This document shows, in pieces, positions 1 through 10,473 of a stretch of 64,000 nucleotides of DNA. How positions within the stretch are numbered: the stretch's first letter is position 1; the number at the start of each line of letters is the position of its first letter. Position numbers and translations under genes: made by a program. The notes beneath the pieces are model-generated. The model searched no databases. It had not been told where the DNA came from and worked only from the letters and a program-made list of their open reading frames with translations. The stretch comes from Nematopogon swammerdamellus (Eukaryota > Arthropoda > Insecta > Lepidoptera > Adelidae): contig OX336345.1 in the NCBI GenBank assembly GCA_946902875.1, positions 17,453,395-17,517,394 of the forward strand. Direction: 5' to 3'.

Positions 1-448
1 ATAGCTGATTTGGAACGAAGTTCCTTATCGCACTTTACACTCCAGACACTGAAAGCTAGGCCGAAAAAAGTGTAAGACTTCGACCGTCACGACACTTTTG
101 CTGTAGTATGTGTATTTGTGTGTTTACAAGCGTATGGCCATTTATGGGTATATTAGTGCATTATAGACGTAATTATTGTTTTCATTTAATTACGCGCAAA
201 CGTTGTTAACAGTAAGTAGGTATTTATAGTGTAAGAAAACTTTTTAACATAACCTCTTGGGTTATTAGATCAGTAGAAAAGGTGTAGTCGGACGTGTAGA
301 ATTATTCGAATAGACACAGACCAACTACAGCCCGACTACAGCATTTTCTACTTATATTTACTTGTTTCATTAACTGTTTTAATAGTCGGGTTTTATTAAT
401 TTACAACTTTTGCCTTGTTTGCAGTTAATTATTATTATTTTGTTTTTT
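1..448. other. Gene-free AT-rich stretch
   Basis: No open frame, repeat family or RNA gene recognised. It ends where a LINE tail begins. Confidence 0.5.
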
Positions 449-835
449 TTATTGTTAGCTCGACATATGGCGCCGAGGCACCCATAAGGTGTCTAACGGC
501 GCCCATGGACATTCGGTCGTATTCGGGGGTTGCGAATGCCATGCCGGCCTGATAGGTGCCCATTCACGCCCCTCTTGAAGGACCCGAGACTGTACTTGGG
601 GGGAAATATATGAGCAGGGAGAGCGTTCCAGAGTTTACCGGTTCTGTACAGGAAAGATCTGCAGAATCGATTGGTACGCATGCGCGGTAAGTCCAGCGTA
701 TATGGATGCAATCCCTGCCCAGTGCGCGTGGTGCGGAGGTCGAAAGGGGACGGCGGGATCGCGTTAAACAGTTCCTCCGAGCACTCCCCATGGAATAAGC
801 GATAGAACACACTTAGGGAACCGACATCCCTATGT
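449..835 (-). mobile_element. L1 LINE, 3' end (5'-truncated)
   Basis: On the minus strand this reads as the carboxy end of a non-LTR reverse transcriptase, including FYRLFHGECSEELF, then TNRFCRSFLYRTGKLWNALP and HIFPPKYSLGSFKRGVNGHL. It is followed by a 3' UTR (ATGCCGGCCTGA... region) and a T-rich stretch near 440-450 that is the A-tail in element orientation. The catalytic YADD region is absent, so this is a dead truncated insertion. The same end recurs many times in the window. Family assignment rests on the shared carboxy end typical of insect CR1/Jockey-type LINEs; the exact clade is not settled here. Confidence 0.8.
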
Positions 836-966
836 TATCTACGTTGATAAAGTTACACTTTATATTTGCTTAACGCTTATTCACTTGTAAGTAGATGACA
901 CTATATTGTATTTTATGTTTATGTTAGTACTAAGCACGTACTCGCTTTATATACCTATATTTTTAA

Positions 967-1264
967 TTAGAAAAATGCAAATCGAAAATCATTGGAAAAA
1001 ATACATCCCGACCAGGATTTGAACCTGGGTCTCTGGCTTGAGCCGCCAACGCAATAACCAACTACACCACCGGGCCGTTACATATTATCTCCAAATTTTC
1101 GATCTATTGCACCTTCATGAATGATGTCGCATAATTTTTGCGATCAGTCAACTTGCACGGACGGTTCTACATCGAACCTTAGAGACACACACGCGTGGAG
1201 ACACAGGATCAAATCCTGGTCGGGATGTATTTTTTCCAATTATTTTCGATTTGCATTTTTCTAA
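967..1264. repeat. Inverted pair of tRNA-derived SINE ends
   Basis: Positions 967-1033 and 1198-1264 are near-perfect inverted copies of about 67 bp. Each carries a box-B-like motif (GGTTCAAATCC, GGATCAAATCC) followed by CTGGTCGGGATGTATTTTTT. On the minus strand at about 998-1080 the left copy continues into a box-A-like TGGTGTAGTTGG, so it is a tRNA-derived SINE. Either two SINEs inserted head to head or this is a foldback element built from SINE ends. The tRNA fold is too degraded to call a functional tRNA. Confidence 0.65.
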
Positions 1265-1516
1265 TAAAAACTATATTGTTTTGAGCAAACTGCTGTTCGC
1301 TATCAAGAGAAACGCCTGAGACTAAAGGTGAGAGTACCATCCGTCTTGCTTTTATATTGCAATAGAAGATCAACAGGTTAAATTTCCCGGAAAACTGCCA
1401 TAACCCGTAGGTAGTTCTGCTTTTCCTAAGAATTAGGGTTTCGCATTGCATGAGAGAGGTGTGGATTTATTGAGAACAACTCTGGTTGTTTGAGTGTATA
1501 ATAAATGATTGCAGCG

Positions 1517-1605
1517 GTGTGTCAGGATCGTGGCACGTGGAGATCCGTTGTCTCTGCCTACCCCGGCGGGAAACACGCGTGACGCTATGTATGTATGCAT
1601 GTATG
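1517..1605 (+). mobile_element. L4 LINE, extreme 3' end
   Basis: The plus strand encodes VCQDRGTWRSVVSAYPGGKH then stop, followed by a short TATG tail. The same end occurs with more upstream sequence at 38058-38400. It is a severely 5'-truncated LINE copy. Confidence 0.65.
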
Positions 1606-1925
1606 TTTTTTTTATAGTAAGCACGACATCGCGACATGTGGCGCCAACCCACCCATAAGCTGTCTAACGACACCCATGGACATTCGGTCGTACGCGGGGA
1701 TTGTGAATGCCATGCCGGCCTGACAGGTGCCCATTCACGCCTCTCTTGAAGGACCCGAGACTGTACTTGGGGGGGGAATATGTAGGCAGGTAGAGCGTTC
1801 CGAGTTTTACCGGTTCTGTGGAGGAAGGATCTGCAGAACCGATTGGTACGCATTCGCGGTAAGTCCAGCGTATAGGGAATAGGGATGCAATCCCTGCCCA
1901 GTGCGCGTTGTACGGAGGTGGAAAG
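1606..1925 (-). mobile_element. L1 LINE, 3' end
   Basis: The minus strand encodes MRTNRFCRSFLHRTGKTRNA and IFPPQVQSRVLQERREW, a frame-disturbed version of the L1 carboxy end, followed by the L1 3' UTR and an A-tail (T run near 1607-1614). It abuts the L4 fragment, so one of the two inserted beside the other's tail. Confidence 0.75.
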
Positions 1926-2060
1926 GGGTATGTAGTAATAAATTGTTTCGATTTAACACATCGATAATAGAAATTCTTTATTGCTTCACAAACATTTTAC
2001 AAAATTCTGTGTTAATAATAACATTCGTTGGAAAGGCGGACATGCCCTAATTAATTAATC
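1926..2060 (-). mobile_element. LINE 3' UTR, L5-like and diverged
   Basis: The pattern GAAATTCTTTATTGCTTCACA...AAAGGCGGAC matches the 3' UTR of the Jockey-like L5 element at 47.7-48.1 kb (TTTATTGCTCC...AAAGGCGGACTTATC). No coding sequence remains. Confidence 0.5.
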
Positions 2061-2772
2061 AAATCAAATAAAAAATGGTTGATTGCACTTAAAGTCGTAG
2101 GTACATGAGATACTACATATTAGATGACTATGGCATTTTCAGCCAGTCTAACCTATTTAATATATCCATACCAGAGTAGGTTCAACAAAACATATAGTCA
2201 TGATAACACTAATTAGAGCAATTTACTAGTTGTTGTAGCAGACGCAAATTCTGATTAAAATTTATATTTATTTCTTTTACAAATTTATAAATCTACTCGG
2301 ATCCTGACAGTGACACAATAACACACACCAACGCTTATGATTGCTTAAATGCGGTGTATGTTTTCTTGAAAAACGTACTACTCGTACATCTAAAAATAGT
2401 CTCAAGTAACCATCAATTTGTAATTAAATAAATTATTCACTAATGAGACAAAATTTTTTACAACAAACTCCATACAATTTACCTCTTAACATATACTTGC
2501 ACTTCTTAATGAGCTGCAAAGCCTATGTATATAATAATCATGTAAATTGGCGGCGGAACATAGGTACTCAATACCTGTACGTCTTGGGGTAGATTTAACT
2601 AGTTCTAGTTAAGTCTAGGTTGACATTTAACTATCCCTCAAAGTGATATTTCTCATACAATTGACAGAAGTCAGGTGGCCGCTGCATTTTAACCGAAGGT
2701 GGTGAAATCCAACCATTAAATAACTATCGCAACACCTTGCGAGGAAGTTAGGAACTTATGCCTGATTTACAT
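2061..2772. other. Gene-free AT-rich stretch
   Basis: No recognisable gene, repeat family or RNA. Confidence 0.45.
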
Positions 2773-3655
2773 TACTTTAGTGTTTATAGGAGAGTGCATA
2801 GTACCAGTACAGCGGCGAGTGCGTAGTGCCTTGCAAGTGATTGTTTACACTTTTTCAGTCGAGTGTCACTTCTTTCATCAAGAAAATCGAGAAATACGCA
2901 CGATTCTGCGTATCCTGTTACTAATATTATATTTGTTTAGGCTTTTACCGCTGTTTAAGATTATAGTAATGTTTTCGGTTGCCGCGGTACATAAGAACAA
3001 CTCCTATAAGTCGACTTTTCGGCAGGCCTCACGCACTCTATGTACTTGCGCGCGCTAACTACCTACCGCCCAGCGGGTCGCCGGCGCGGAGGTCTAATTC
3101 AGTGAAAATTCGTCAGCTGCGCGAAGCATACCTACACGCGCGCCCACGCAAATGCGCGCAGCTGCAAAGCAATAATCACTTTACACTCGATCGTTTAGGT
3201 ACATTTTCGCACGCAGCGATTGGCGACGTGAAGCATTAGGCTATTAAAGCCGTAGGTATGGAACTTTTTCTATGGAGTGATTTACCTGTTACGAAGTAAC
3301 TATTAAGTAATCTGTGGTTTCGGTCCTGATGATGTCTCCGGAGCGGGGGACGTAACGTCGACAAATATGAGTCGTTCTTATGTACCGCGTAACCGAAAAC
3401 ATTACTATAATACTGCCACTAATTCACGAATTCACTCGACTAATTTGACCGTTTACGCCACAACGAGTACCTACTGAGGTAAGCAGCGCCATGGCGCGTT
3501 GGGCTCGCGACGACGGGGTCGTTGAGCACAAAAATAGAAACGGATTTTATTTGATTGTAATAGAAAGGCGAGTAGAACTAATGACTATAACGACGGTTTA
3601 CCACACTACTCTCCTAAGTCACTCGCCTAATGCACTATTCCTAACACTAATACGT
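2773..3655. repeat. Long inverted-repeat element (candidate DNA transposon)
   Basis: About 2950-3015 and 3360-3425 are inverted copies sharing ATTATAGTAATGTTTTCGGT and GCGGTACATAAGAAC. Weaker inverted similarity extends outward (GTGTTTATAGGAGAGTGCAT near 2780 against the complement of TGCACTATTCCTAACAC near 3632-3648). The centre is GC-rich and holds a small hairpin CAGCTGCGCG/CGCGCAGCTG. No transposase is seen. The mariner at 3657 starts at its right edge. The open frames 2780-3239 follow from the GC-rich centre and are not believed. Confidence 0.5.
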
Positions 3656-3656
3656 G

Positions 3657-4572
3657 GGGCACACTAAAAGTTTCCGGAATTAATAGGAATAAAATACTAT
3701 TAAAGGTCAAAAATGAATTTATTGTTTCTCAAAATATTCTCCCTTTGCGTAAATGCACTTTTTCATACGATTAAACCAATTTTGAAAACTTTTGTGCCAC
3801 TCCTCCGTGGTGACCTCAGAAACGTGTTTTTCATATTCTTCGACAGCCTCTTCTGGTGATGAATATCGTTGACCGCGTAATTGGTTCTTAATGTTTGGGA
3901 ACAGAAAAAAGTCACAAGGTGCCGTCACCTGTTACTATGTCCCACACCAAATTTGAAGCGCCTTTGATGAATCTGGTAAGCATGGCATTGCACCAAGTGA
4001 CGCGGTGCGTTTTTTGAGCCTCGGTCAAATTGTGTGGGATCCACCGCGAGCACAGCTTTCTCACACCCAAATGTTTGTGTAGGATTGATTGTATTTGACT
4101 CATGCCTATGTCTAAGGATGCCCGAATCTCATGGTAGGTCACATGCCTGTCTGTTTCGATCATACGGCGCACAGCATCGATGTTTTTGTTGTTCACAGCG
4201 GTGGACGGGCGACCATCGCGAGATTCGTCACTGAGATTGACACGACCGCGCTTGAATTCTGCAAACCAGCAATAAATAGTCGTCTTGCATGGTGCTTCAT
4301 CGCCAAAAGCAGATTGAAACCGAGCGAGGCTCTGATGAGCTGTCAAATTACACTTAAAATCGTAGAAAATCATACTACGAAAATTTTCCCGGGTTAAATC
4401 CATGTTAATGTAGACACGCAATTTTTAAAATGGAGCCACAATGTAAAAACAATTGACAGTCAGATGAAACAAACTGCATTCTACAGCCAAAGAGTTCCAT
4501 TTTCAAATGTTGTAATTACTTTTTAAATATTGTTTATGTAAGTGGCCAATTCCGGAAACTTTTAGTGTGCCC
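3657..4572 (-). mobile_element. Internally deleted mariner transposon
   Basis: Terminal inverted repeats are visible: GGGCACACTAAAAGTTTCCG at the left and its complement CGGAAACTTTTAGTGTGCCC at the right, with TA directly after the right end. Inside, on the minus strand, are both ends of a mariner transposase. At 916 bp it is shorter than the roughly 1.3 kb usual for mariners. The left TA target base pair seems mutated. Confidence 0.88.
3719..4421 (-). pseudogene. Mariner transposase, deleted through the catalytic core
   Basis: The amino part (4421 down to about 3925) has the paired helix-turn-helix DNA-binding region (SLARFQSAFGDEAPCKTTIY, then DGRPSTAV and VTYHEIRASL) and the mariner linker WIPHNLTEAQ at residues 127-136. 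It ends at DIVTGD, the first catalytic aspartate. The sequence then jumps at about 3926 in another frame to APCDFFLFPNIKNQLRGQRY, which holds the third aspartate of the DD34D triad, and runs to GEYFEKQ at 3719. The second aspartate (HDN-type motif) is missing, so the enzyme cannot work. Known of the family: DD34D transposases need all three aspartates. The likely start is the internal Met of MDLTRENF. The terminal repeats may still be usable by a transposase supplied elsewhere. Confidence 0.88.
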
Positions 4573-5070
4573 TATGTATAGTGTAAATGGGGCATAACGC
4601 TGTGTGGTATGGTGGTATGTATCCACTGTCCGAGAATAATAATTCAGGTGATTACAAATTATAGAACCCATACTTCGACACAGGAATATCCCAGTGCAGT
4701 ATAGTGCGGTGGTATTCGTGGCTGAGCCGAGGCAATTTGTCCAGTAATTGTCAACAAATTACACATATTGAGCAGCCGGGCAGGGGCGGTGGAATGTCAT
4801 TTTGTAAATTATGCAGGTCGATGATAAATTTTAATAATTGGACCGTAACACGCGACAAACCTGGAGACGGGAAAGAATTTCTGTCAAAGCTGTGGTCACA
4901 GGTTGGGCGAATTGATCAAAGTTTACAATCGTAGCAGCTCGCGATCAACAAGCGGCCTCTGGGGAGGCAAGACCGTTCACAGTTATTTTACCTCTAGCCA
5001 TCAAGTTTGCTAACCTGAGCTCTGTGTTGCCATAATTGATCCGTACTACTTCCCTGTACGAAATATTTTA
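4573..5070. other. No recognised feature
   Basis: One 76-residue frame (4704-4934, plus) resembles nothing I know and has no supporting signal. Confidence 0.4.
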
Positions 5071-5071
5071 A

Positions 5072-5200
5072 CATATTTTTAGAATAGAATAGAATAGAAA
5101 CTCTTTATTGCACACAAATTGAAAGAAGAACAGTACACGACAAGAAACAAGAAATGAAGGAGTGCGCAAAGGTGGACTTATCACTACATGTACAACAGGT
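5072..5200 (-). mobile_element. LINE 3' UTR with (AATAG)n tail
   Basis: A short AATAG repeat is followed by AAACTCTTTATTGCACACAA and GCGCAAAGGTGGACTTATC, the layout of the L5-type 3' UTR but clearly a diverged relative. Confidence 0.5.
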
Positions 5201-6349
5201 ACTTATACATAATTTCCACTAACACGGGTAAAATATTAATAGCAAGTAACCCTTTTTAGGGCCGTAGTACTAGGTACCGCAAGTGGTGCCAACCTAGCGG
5301 AAGATACATTGACATGTGTCAGAGGTAAAATTACTGTGAACGATCATAGCGGGCTTTGGTTGCCACTATTTAAAAAAAGAAGAAGAAGATCATAGCGGGC
5401 TGAAAGAGATTTTTTTATTGCCAGATGTGATTGATATATTTTAAATACATTGAATTCTATAGATTCTACACATAGACAATGAACGATAACGTGGTTCGTT
5501 TGTACATTTCGATTGATTAATTATTTATTCAGAATGAAACGCAATAGGTTTTACAGATGTTGGCGTACAACTGCTTGAAATCAAACATTTTAAATAGATT
5601 TTTTTAGTATTTAATTTTTTTACAAATAAAACTTTGCCACCTTGTTGTGCCTGTTCATATTGTCTATGGACTGAACTGTATCACCACGGGTTGATATCCG
5701 GTTTGAAGAACCAAATGTTTGAAATAAAAATTTATATATATTTGCATAGTATTTGATTTTTTTAGGTCTTACCATATTTTTGTGCCTGTTCATATTGTCT
5801 CTGACAGAAACAAATAATTGTGAGCATTTCGATCAATCGTTCATGCTCATGAGTTTTTCCATAGGCCGGATTCCAAACAAACCGTACTACCCCTTCCCTG
5901 AACTTACTATGCACGTCGAGTAAGCCCAGCCCGGATTAGTACCACCTCACTGAATAATAAAGATAATGTTGCAAAAAACTAGCAACGATCTCTGTCACAA
6001 ACATGTAACCATATATCCAATAACATAATGGTAACGTTGAAAAACCTTAAATTACTCGTAATTAGTATCTGCTTTGGTAAGTAACGCTAAAAACGTTTCA
6101 CTCATCAATAATCGAAAGTCAATGTTATCAGTAATCATTTATTTAGAATAACAAAATTAAAAATTAAAATTTTCAGAAAATTTATAAAAAATTAAACTAA
6201 CTAAATTAAAGTCAATTAAATAACTACTTACAATTTAATTCACAAATATTAGTGTACTTACTTAGTTTATTAAGTTTATATAAAAGCAGAATCTATTAAC
6301 AGAAATATTTTATATCTAGACCACAAGCGATACGTATTAATAGTAATAA
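5201..6349. other. Gene-free AT-rich stretch with a direct repeat
   Basis: About 5590-5680 and 5715-5815 are similar in direct orientation, sharing TGTGCCTGTTCATATTGTCT after a T-rich stretch. Otherwise nothing is recognised. Confidence 0.45.
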
Positions 6350-6646
6350 TAAAAAACCGGCCAAGTGCGAGTTTGCCTCGAGCACTGAGGTTTCCGCAAC
6401 ACAAAAAAAGTTGCAAAAAAAAAACACGTTTCTTCGGGGGATCCCCCTTAACCTAATACTTTTTCTATTTTGTAATATTTGTTGTTATATCAGCATAATG
6501 TTATATTAACACATATTCTGTGAAAACAACAGGGTACTTAGCTACATATTACGGTTCCAAAGATAGAGCAATAGGACAGACAGACAGACAGACGGCGGCG
6601 TAGGCTTAGTAATAGGCTTCCGTACGGAGTACGGAAATCTAAAAAG
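6350..6646 (+). repeat. Lepidopteran-type repeat (CCGGCCAAGTGCGAGT family)
   Basis: It starts AAAAACCGGCCAAGTGCGAG, passes an A-rich block and ATATTACGGTTCCAAAGATA, then (GACA)n, GGCGTAGGCTTAGTAATAGG and ends at TACGGAAATCTAAAAAG. This is a complete copy of a family also at 9.0, 14.4, 22.1 and 30.3 kb. I know it as common in lepidopteran genomes; its class is not clear from sequence alone. Confidence 0.75.
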
Positions 6647-7045
6647 AGTTTCTCACACCCATGGAGGAGCTTTAGAATGGACAAGCAAGATACCAAATGA
6701 TTATAGACGAATTATCTATTTGAGATTTACCGAAGTATTCCACAGGGATGTCGAGCTCGGTAATTCCGTAAAAGACCGTTTGTCTTTTTGTAGCGTTCCC
6801 TATACAAAATGTCGACGGTGAGTCAACTTATTATTGTCATCTTTACTACTGAATTATAAATCACTAGCATTTGGTTTGTCTGAAACTTCGCCCGGATGAA
6901 AAGTCGGCTCTAACCTAATCTTACCATGCGAAATTTTAGGTCCTTCAGGATTCGATGAGGCATTTAAAAGTAGTAAACAGACAAACAAATAGCATATATC
7001 TTTTGTGACCCGTTCCCCTTGAATAAAGCCTCGGTAATACATACA
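6647..7045. other. No recognised feature
   Basis: Gene-free. A 71-residue minus frame (6854-7069) has no recognisable motif. Confidence 0.4.
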
Positions 7046-7047
7046 TA

Positions 7048-7205
7048 GGTAAAGTCTCCGGTAAGGCACCTACTTTCACGGAGGTGATATTGACTGGTCG
7101 GAGCATGTGCTATGGCACCTCTAACTCGGCCATCCATAGTGGATTATATAAAATAATCCCTTAATCGCCTTTTGCCACATGCACAGTGGGGCACACACGG
7201 TAGGT
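7048..7205 (+). mobile_element. SINE A-body 3' fragment, then inverted C-head fragment
   Basis: AAGTCTCCGGTAAGGCACCT...GGTCGGAGCATGTGC (plus, to about 7135) is the end of the A-body. About 7155-7205, reversed, matches a decayed C-head (CCTTAATCGCCTTTTGCCAC). Confidence 0.6.
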
Positions 7206-7236
7206 ACTATTTTTTTGGTTTTCTTCGTCAATACTT

Positions 7237-7372
7237 TCATCATTCCGCCCAGTTCAGTGTAGCCGACATGAAATGAAGGGAAGCACTGACATGGCACCTA
7301 GTTCACCCGGTGTTATGGGTTGACATCACGGATGTTGTAGGTGATGTAGTCAACAGTGTCAGTTTCCATAAA
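7237..7372 (+). mobile_element. SINE B-body, 3' half
   Basis: CAGTTCAGTGTAGCCGACAT, then GGTGTTATGGGTTGACATCA and CAGTTTCCATAAAAAATAAA; the 5' half is missing. Confidence 0.75.
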
Positions 7373-7394
7373 AAATAAAAACAAAAAACAAAAT

Positions 7395-7636
7395 ACTTAA
7401 TAATTTACTACCTACTTATATCTCACAACCAAAGAGTTTGTATTACGTCAAACTCTGCTCACAACATACGACTCTCAAACATCCAAAGGTTGACTGGGAG
7501 AAATCCCTGTAAGGGATAAGTTCGCCTTTGCCCCTCATGTAAATTACTTATTGTCTGTTCATGTCATTGTTTTTTGGATCAATAAATTATTTCTTTATAT
7601 CTATCTATCTATCTTTATAGATAGATAGATAGTTTA
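7395..7636 (+). mobile_element. L5 LINE 3' UTR with TATC tail
   Basis: CTCACAACATACGACTCTCA, CATCCAAAGGTTGACTGGGA and CCCTCATGTAAATTACTTAT match the 3' UTR of the L5 element at 47.7 kb in reverse. The tail TATCTATCTATC is followed after TTTATA by GATAGATAGATAG, so the tail region forms a small hairpin. Confidence 0.75.
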
Positions 7637-8230
7637 TACCATAAGTTATCCATATAACAATAAGTTGATCTATCATCGGCTTGGCGTGAATGGGCAACGT
7701 TTTTACGTGTCGAGGACTCATACGAAGGATGGAGCCTAGAGGAGTTTTTTTCGAGCGCACCGTAACGATTCTAGGAACGCGAGCTCTAATGAGGCCGCTA
7801 TGGGGTCGGTAGGGTCACCACCATTGGAATAAATATCTAGACAAGGCATCAACCTTTTGGAGGACGCGAAATTAAAGCGCAGAGAGACTAAATTACAAAT
7901 ACAGGGTTTGCTGGCAGTCCAATCCAGTCACTACATTATTTTACAAGAGAAATCTGCGTAGTTTAAAAAAAAAAAAATTACAGCAAGGTTTTTTTTCTAA
8001 AGTATGTAGTTTCTGAGATATGATTTTGAAGATTTGCGTTTTTCGTCTAATATACTCGCAAGTGGGTAACTTACGAGCGAGCGCCGCTCATAGCAACCTA
8101 TTTAAATGGGCGGTTGCTTATTGCATGCAAAAATAGCGTGCACCCACGTCAGACATTGTAAGATATCATTAGAACCTTATATTTCGTGCATATTACATTA
8201 AATTCGTGAATTAGTTTGTATTAAAATTTT
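7637..8230. other. No recognised feature
   Basis: Gene-free; contains an A run near 7966-7977. No repeat family recognised. Confidence 0.4.
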
Positions 8231-8232
8231 TG

Positions 8233-8553
8233 TTTATGGAAACTGACACGGTTGGCTACATCACCTACAACATCCGTGATGTTAGCCCATAACACCGGGT
8301 GAACTTGGTGCCACGTCAGTGATTCCCTTCGGTCGTGCCGGCTACACTGAACTGGACGGAAAACACAAACTATTTACGTAGCCGTTTCGACCGACCAGAC
8401 CGATTCATTGCGGTGGTTACAACCCGGGCGGGTTAAACCCTACCACCTAGTAATATAAGAAGGGAGTCATATCCCTTAGTCGCCTTTTACGACATACACG
8501 GGGAGAGATGCAGTGGGGGTATTCTTTTAAAGTGCCGGCCCCACATGGTACAA
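8233..8553 (-). mobile_element. SINE, C-head plus B-body, near full length
   Basis: On the minus strand it begins GTACCATGTGGGGCCGGCAC, contains GTCGTAAAAGGCGACTAAGG, then CCTACTAGGTGGTAGGG-type sequence and ends ...CAACCGTGTCAGTTTCCATA before an A-rich tail. No coding capacity. Confidence 0.8.
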
Positions 8554-9014
8554 CATTTTATTTTAATCTACTTTAACCGTAATCCCGCGAATCTTCTCCC
8601 GAAGTTAAATTTAGTGACTGCTAGTGCTACTATATTGCTCTGTATTATTACGTCTATATCAGTCATATTTGTTCACTCACGGTCTTCAAAAAATTGAGTG
8701 CATGCCGACCAAACGTTGGTAACAAGCAAACATTAATGCCAATGCCGTTTATGAGTATTTAATTCCATGGTAGCCACCCCTTTACGTCATTCGTTCTAGT
8801 TGTATATATTGGAGTGCCCTTGATAATTTTATTACGGCACGGCTGGGGAATTATTTTGGTAGGCAGTTCTTGAATAAAACAGAAGATTGATGTTTTAAGG
8901 GTTGTTTACATAACATATTGATGTTTAACAACTGAATATGTTTGTGTATAAAGTATGATAAGCATATTGTGTTATATATAATAAAAAAATAAAGTTAAAA
9001 ATAAAGAATACAAA
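8554..9014. other. No recognised feature
   Basis: Gene-free AT-rich sequence. Confidence 0.4.
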
Positions 9015-9095
9015 AAGAAACGTGTTTTTTCAACGTTTTTTTTTGTGGTGCGGAAACCTCGGTGCGCGAGTCCGACTCGCACTTGGTCGGTTTTT
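9015..9095 (-). repeat. Fragment of the CCGGCCAAGTGCGAGT repeat
   Basis: Reversed GTGCGCGAGTCCGACTCGCA followed by CTTGGTCGG, joined to T runs: the 5' end of the family in minus orientation. Confidence 0.65.
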
Positions 9096-9099
9096 TTAT

Positions 9100-9300
9100 G
9101 GAACACGCTATGGCTTTTTTTTATGTAAACCAACTTGGATGGCTGTGCCGAGTGACCAAATGATACAGTCAACAAAGTCAAAATCAACTCTCCTCGCGAA
9201 ACCACGGTCAGTGAGCTCATTGGCTACATCTCATACGAGTATTAGATCCGTGATCATATTAGTCCATAATAACACCTTCGTGATCCAGTTCAACCTCTAA
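9100..9300 (-). mobile_element. L3 LINE 3' UTR fragment, then diverged SINE B piece
   Basis: TTTTTATGTAAACCAACTTG, GGCTGTGCCGAG and CTCCTCGCGAAACCACGGTC match the L3 3' UTR copies at 15.6 and 26.1 kb. From about 9217 the sequence TTGGCTACATCTCATACGAG...CCATAATAACACC resembles a decayed reversed B-body. Confidence 0.55.
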
Positions 9301-9302
9301 AG

Positions 9303-9704
9303 CACAGACGTATCGTTGGTTCATTGAGCCTGTTTTATCTGTACTCCTATGGCCGCTGATCTGACGAACTTGCTTCCCTTTTCCCTCCTCCTCCTATTCG
9401 CCTTCGCCAAACCCGCAATACTCTCGCGGAACACCACTTTGTAGTCAACAGAAGAGTTCTTCGAACTGAACGATTCTCTAAATCGTTCTTGTACCGCACT
9501 GCAAAGGTGTGGAACGGGCTCCCAGGGAATATCTTTCCCCACTCCAACAATCCACGGATCTTCAAATCACGGGTTAATAGCCTTTCCCCAGTAACATTAG
9601 TCCACCTCCAAGCCGGACTGGCACCTCCTCGGCGGTGAAATTGGCTGCGCCTGAGGCTTCGACCTCGGGCAGAGTCACCCAGTTCGGAAGCAATAAAAAA
9701 AAGT
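9303..9704 (+). mobile_element. L2 LINE, 3' end
   Basis: The plus strand encodes ERFSKSFLYRTAKVWNGLPG then NIFPHSNNPRIFKSRVNSLS and a stop, followed by a 3' UTR with GGCTTCGACCTCGGGCAGAG and an A-tail at 9691-9703. Upstream, the GCCGCTGATCTGACGAACTT stretch is shared with the reversed copy at 16.0-16.4 kb. The catalytic core is absent, so this is a truncated insertion. The open frames on the minus strand here are shadows. Confidence 0.8.
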
Positions 9705-10080
9705 TACCATGTCAGCGATTCTCTTTGATCATACCAGGACGGATAAAAGCTAGAGGGAAGGTGAACTTGTTAACTGGCCAATTGTTGTGTATTTATTTTT
9801 TGTCATGGAACCTGACATACTATGGCTTATCTTACACGTGCATGCCAGTCGATTACACCCTGTTCCTGTTGGAAATTGATGCTAACTATCCAGTGCAACG
9901 TCACACCGATATGATAGCTGCTGGTACAATGTGACAGCCCTGCCTTACAACCTGTGTGTGTGCTGCGCCGGCTAGATCAGTGTTTTCAATTACCGAAGCA
10001 TGAGTTAATGCACCAATCACTTCACTTCTGGACCTCACATCAGCGGGACTGTTCTCTATTTGCAATTCAACGCTACTATT
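9705..10080. other. No recognised feature
   Basis: A 99-residue frame (9635-9934) begins in the L2 3' UTR and has no recognised motif. Confidence 0.4.
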
Positions 10081-10199
10081 CTCAAATCAAAACAAACGTG
10101 CAGTTCGCATAATAAAGTTTTATGGCTCAGTGAAGGGAATCTCCCTTCACTAAGCCATAAAGTTTTGTTGTGCGAGCTGCACGTTTGTTTTGATTTGAG
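10081..10199. repeat. Palindromic MITE-like hairpin
   Basis: Arms of about 58 bp (10081-10138 and 10142-10199) are inverted copies: CTCAAATCAAAACAAACGTG at the left and its complement CACGTTTGTTTTGATTTGAG at the right, closing on TGAAGGGA/TCCCTTCA with a 3-base loop. A few mismatches and small indels lie in the middle of the stem. The overlapping 65-residue frame is an artefact of the palindrome. Confidence 0.8.
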
Positions 10200-10473
10200 T
10201 ATAGCAATTTCTCATGATCCGTCTCACTTACTACAATGCGCTTCTCTGTGCGTCTAGTGAGACAGAGCTGCGGCTACCGCTATTTTTGCGATAATCACCG
10301 ATGGAAAACAGACAGGCAGGCCTCTGGCACTGAATCTCCAGCATATTGGCAATCAATAACGAAAATGCCGGATTTCGAAGGTTGAACTAAGAAATATGAT
10401 GTGAAATTTAAGAATAGTTCATTTTAGAGAGATTAAAATTATTATACCTATTACACATGAACTCTTACGGCCG
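10200..10473. other. No recognised feature
   Basis: Short gene-free stretch between the hairpin and the RTE-like fragment. Confidence 0.4.

Noticed and set aside
2780..3239. Two plus-strand frames (92 and 86 residues)
   Set aside because: They overlap and lie across the inverted-repeat element; no recognised motif.
4590..4625. D-body SINE tail (CTGTGTGGTATGG...GTATGTAT)
   Set aside because: Too short; no D-body upstream.
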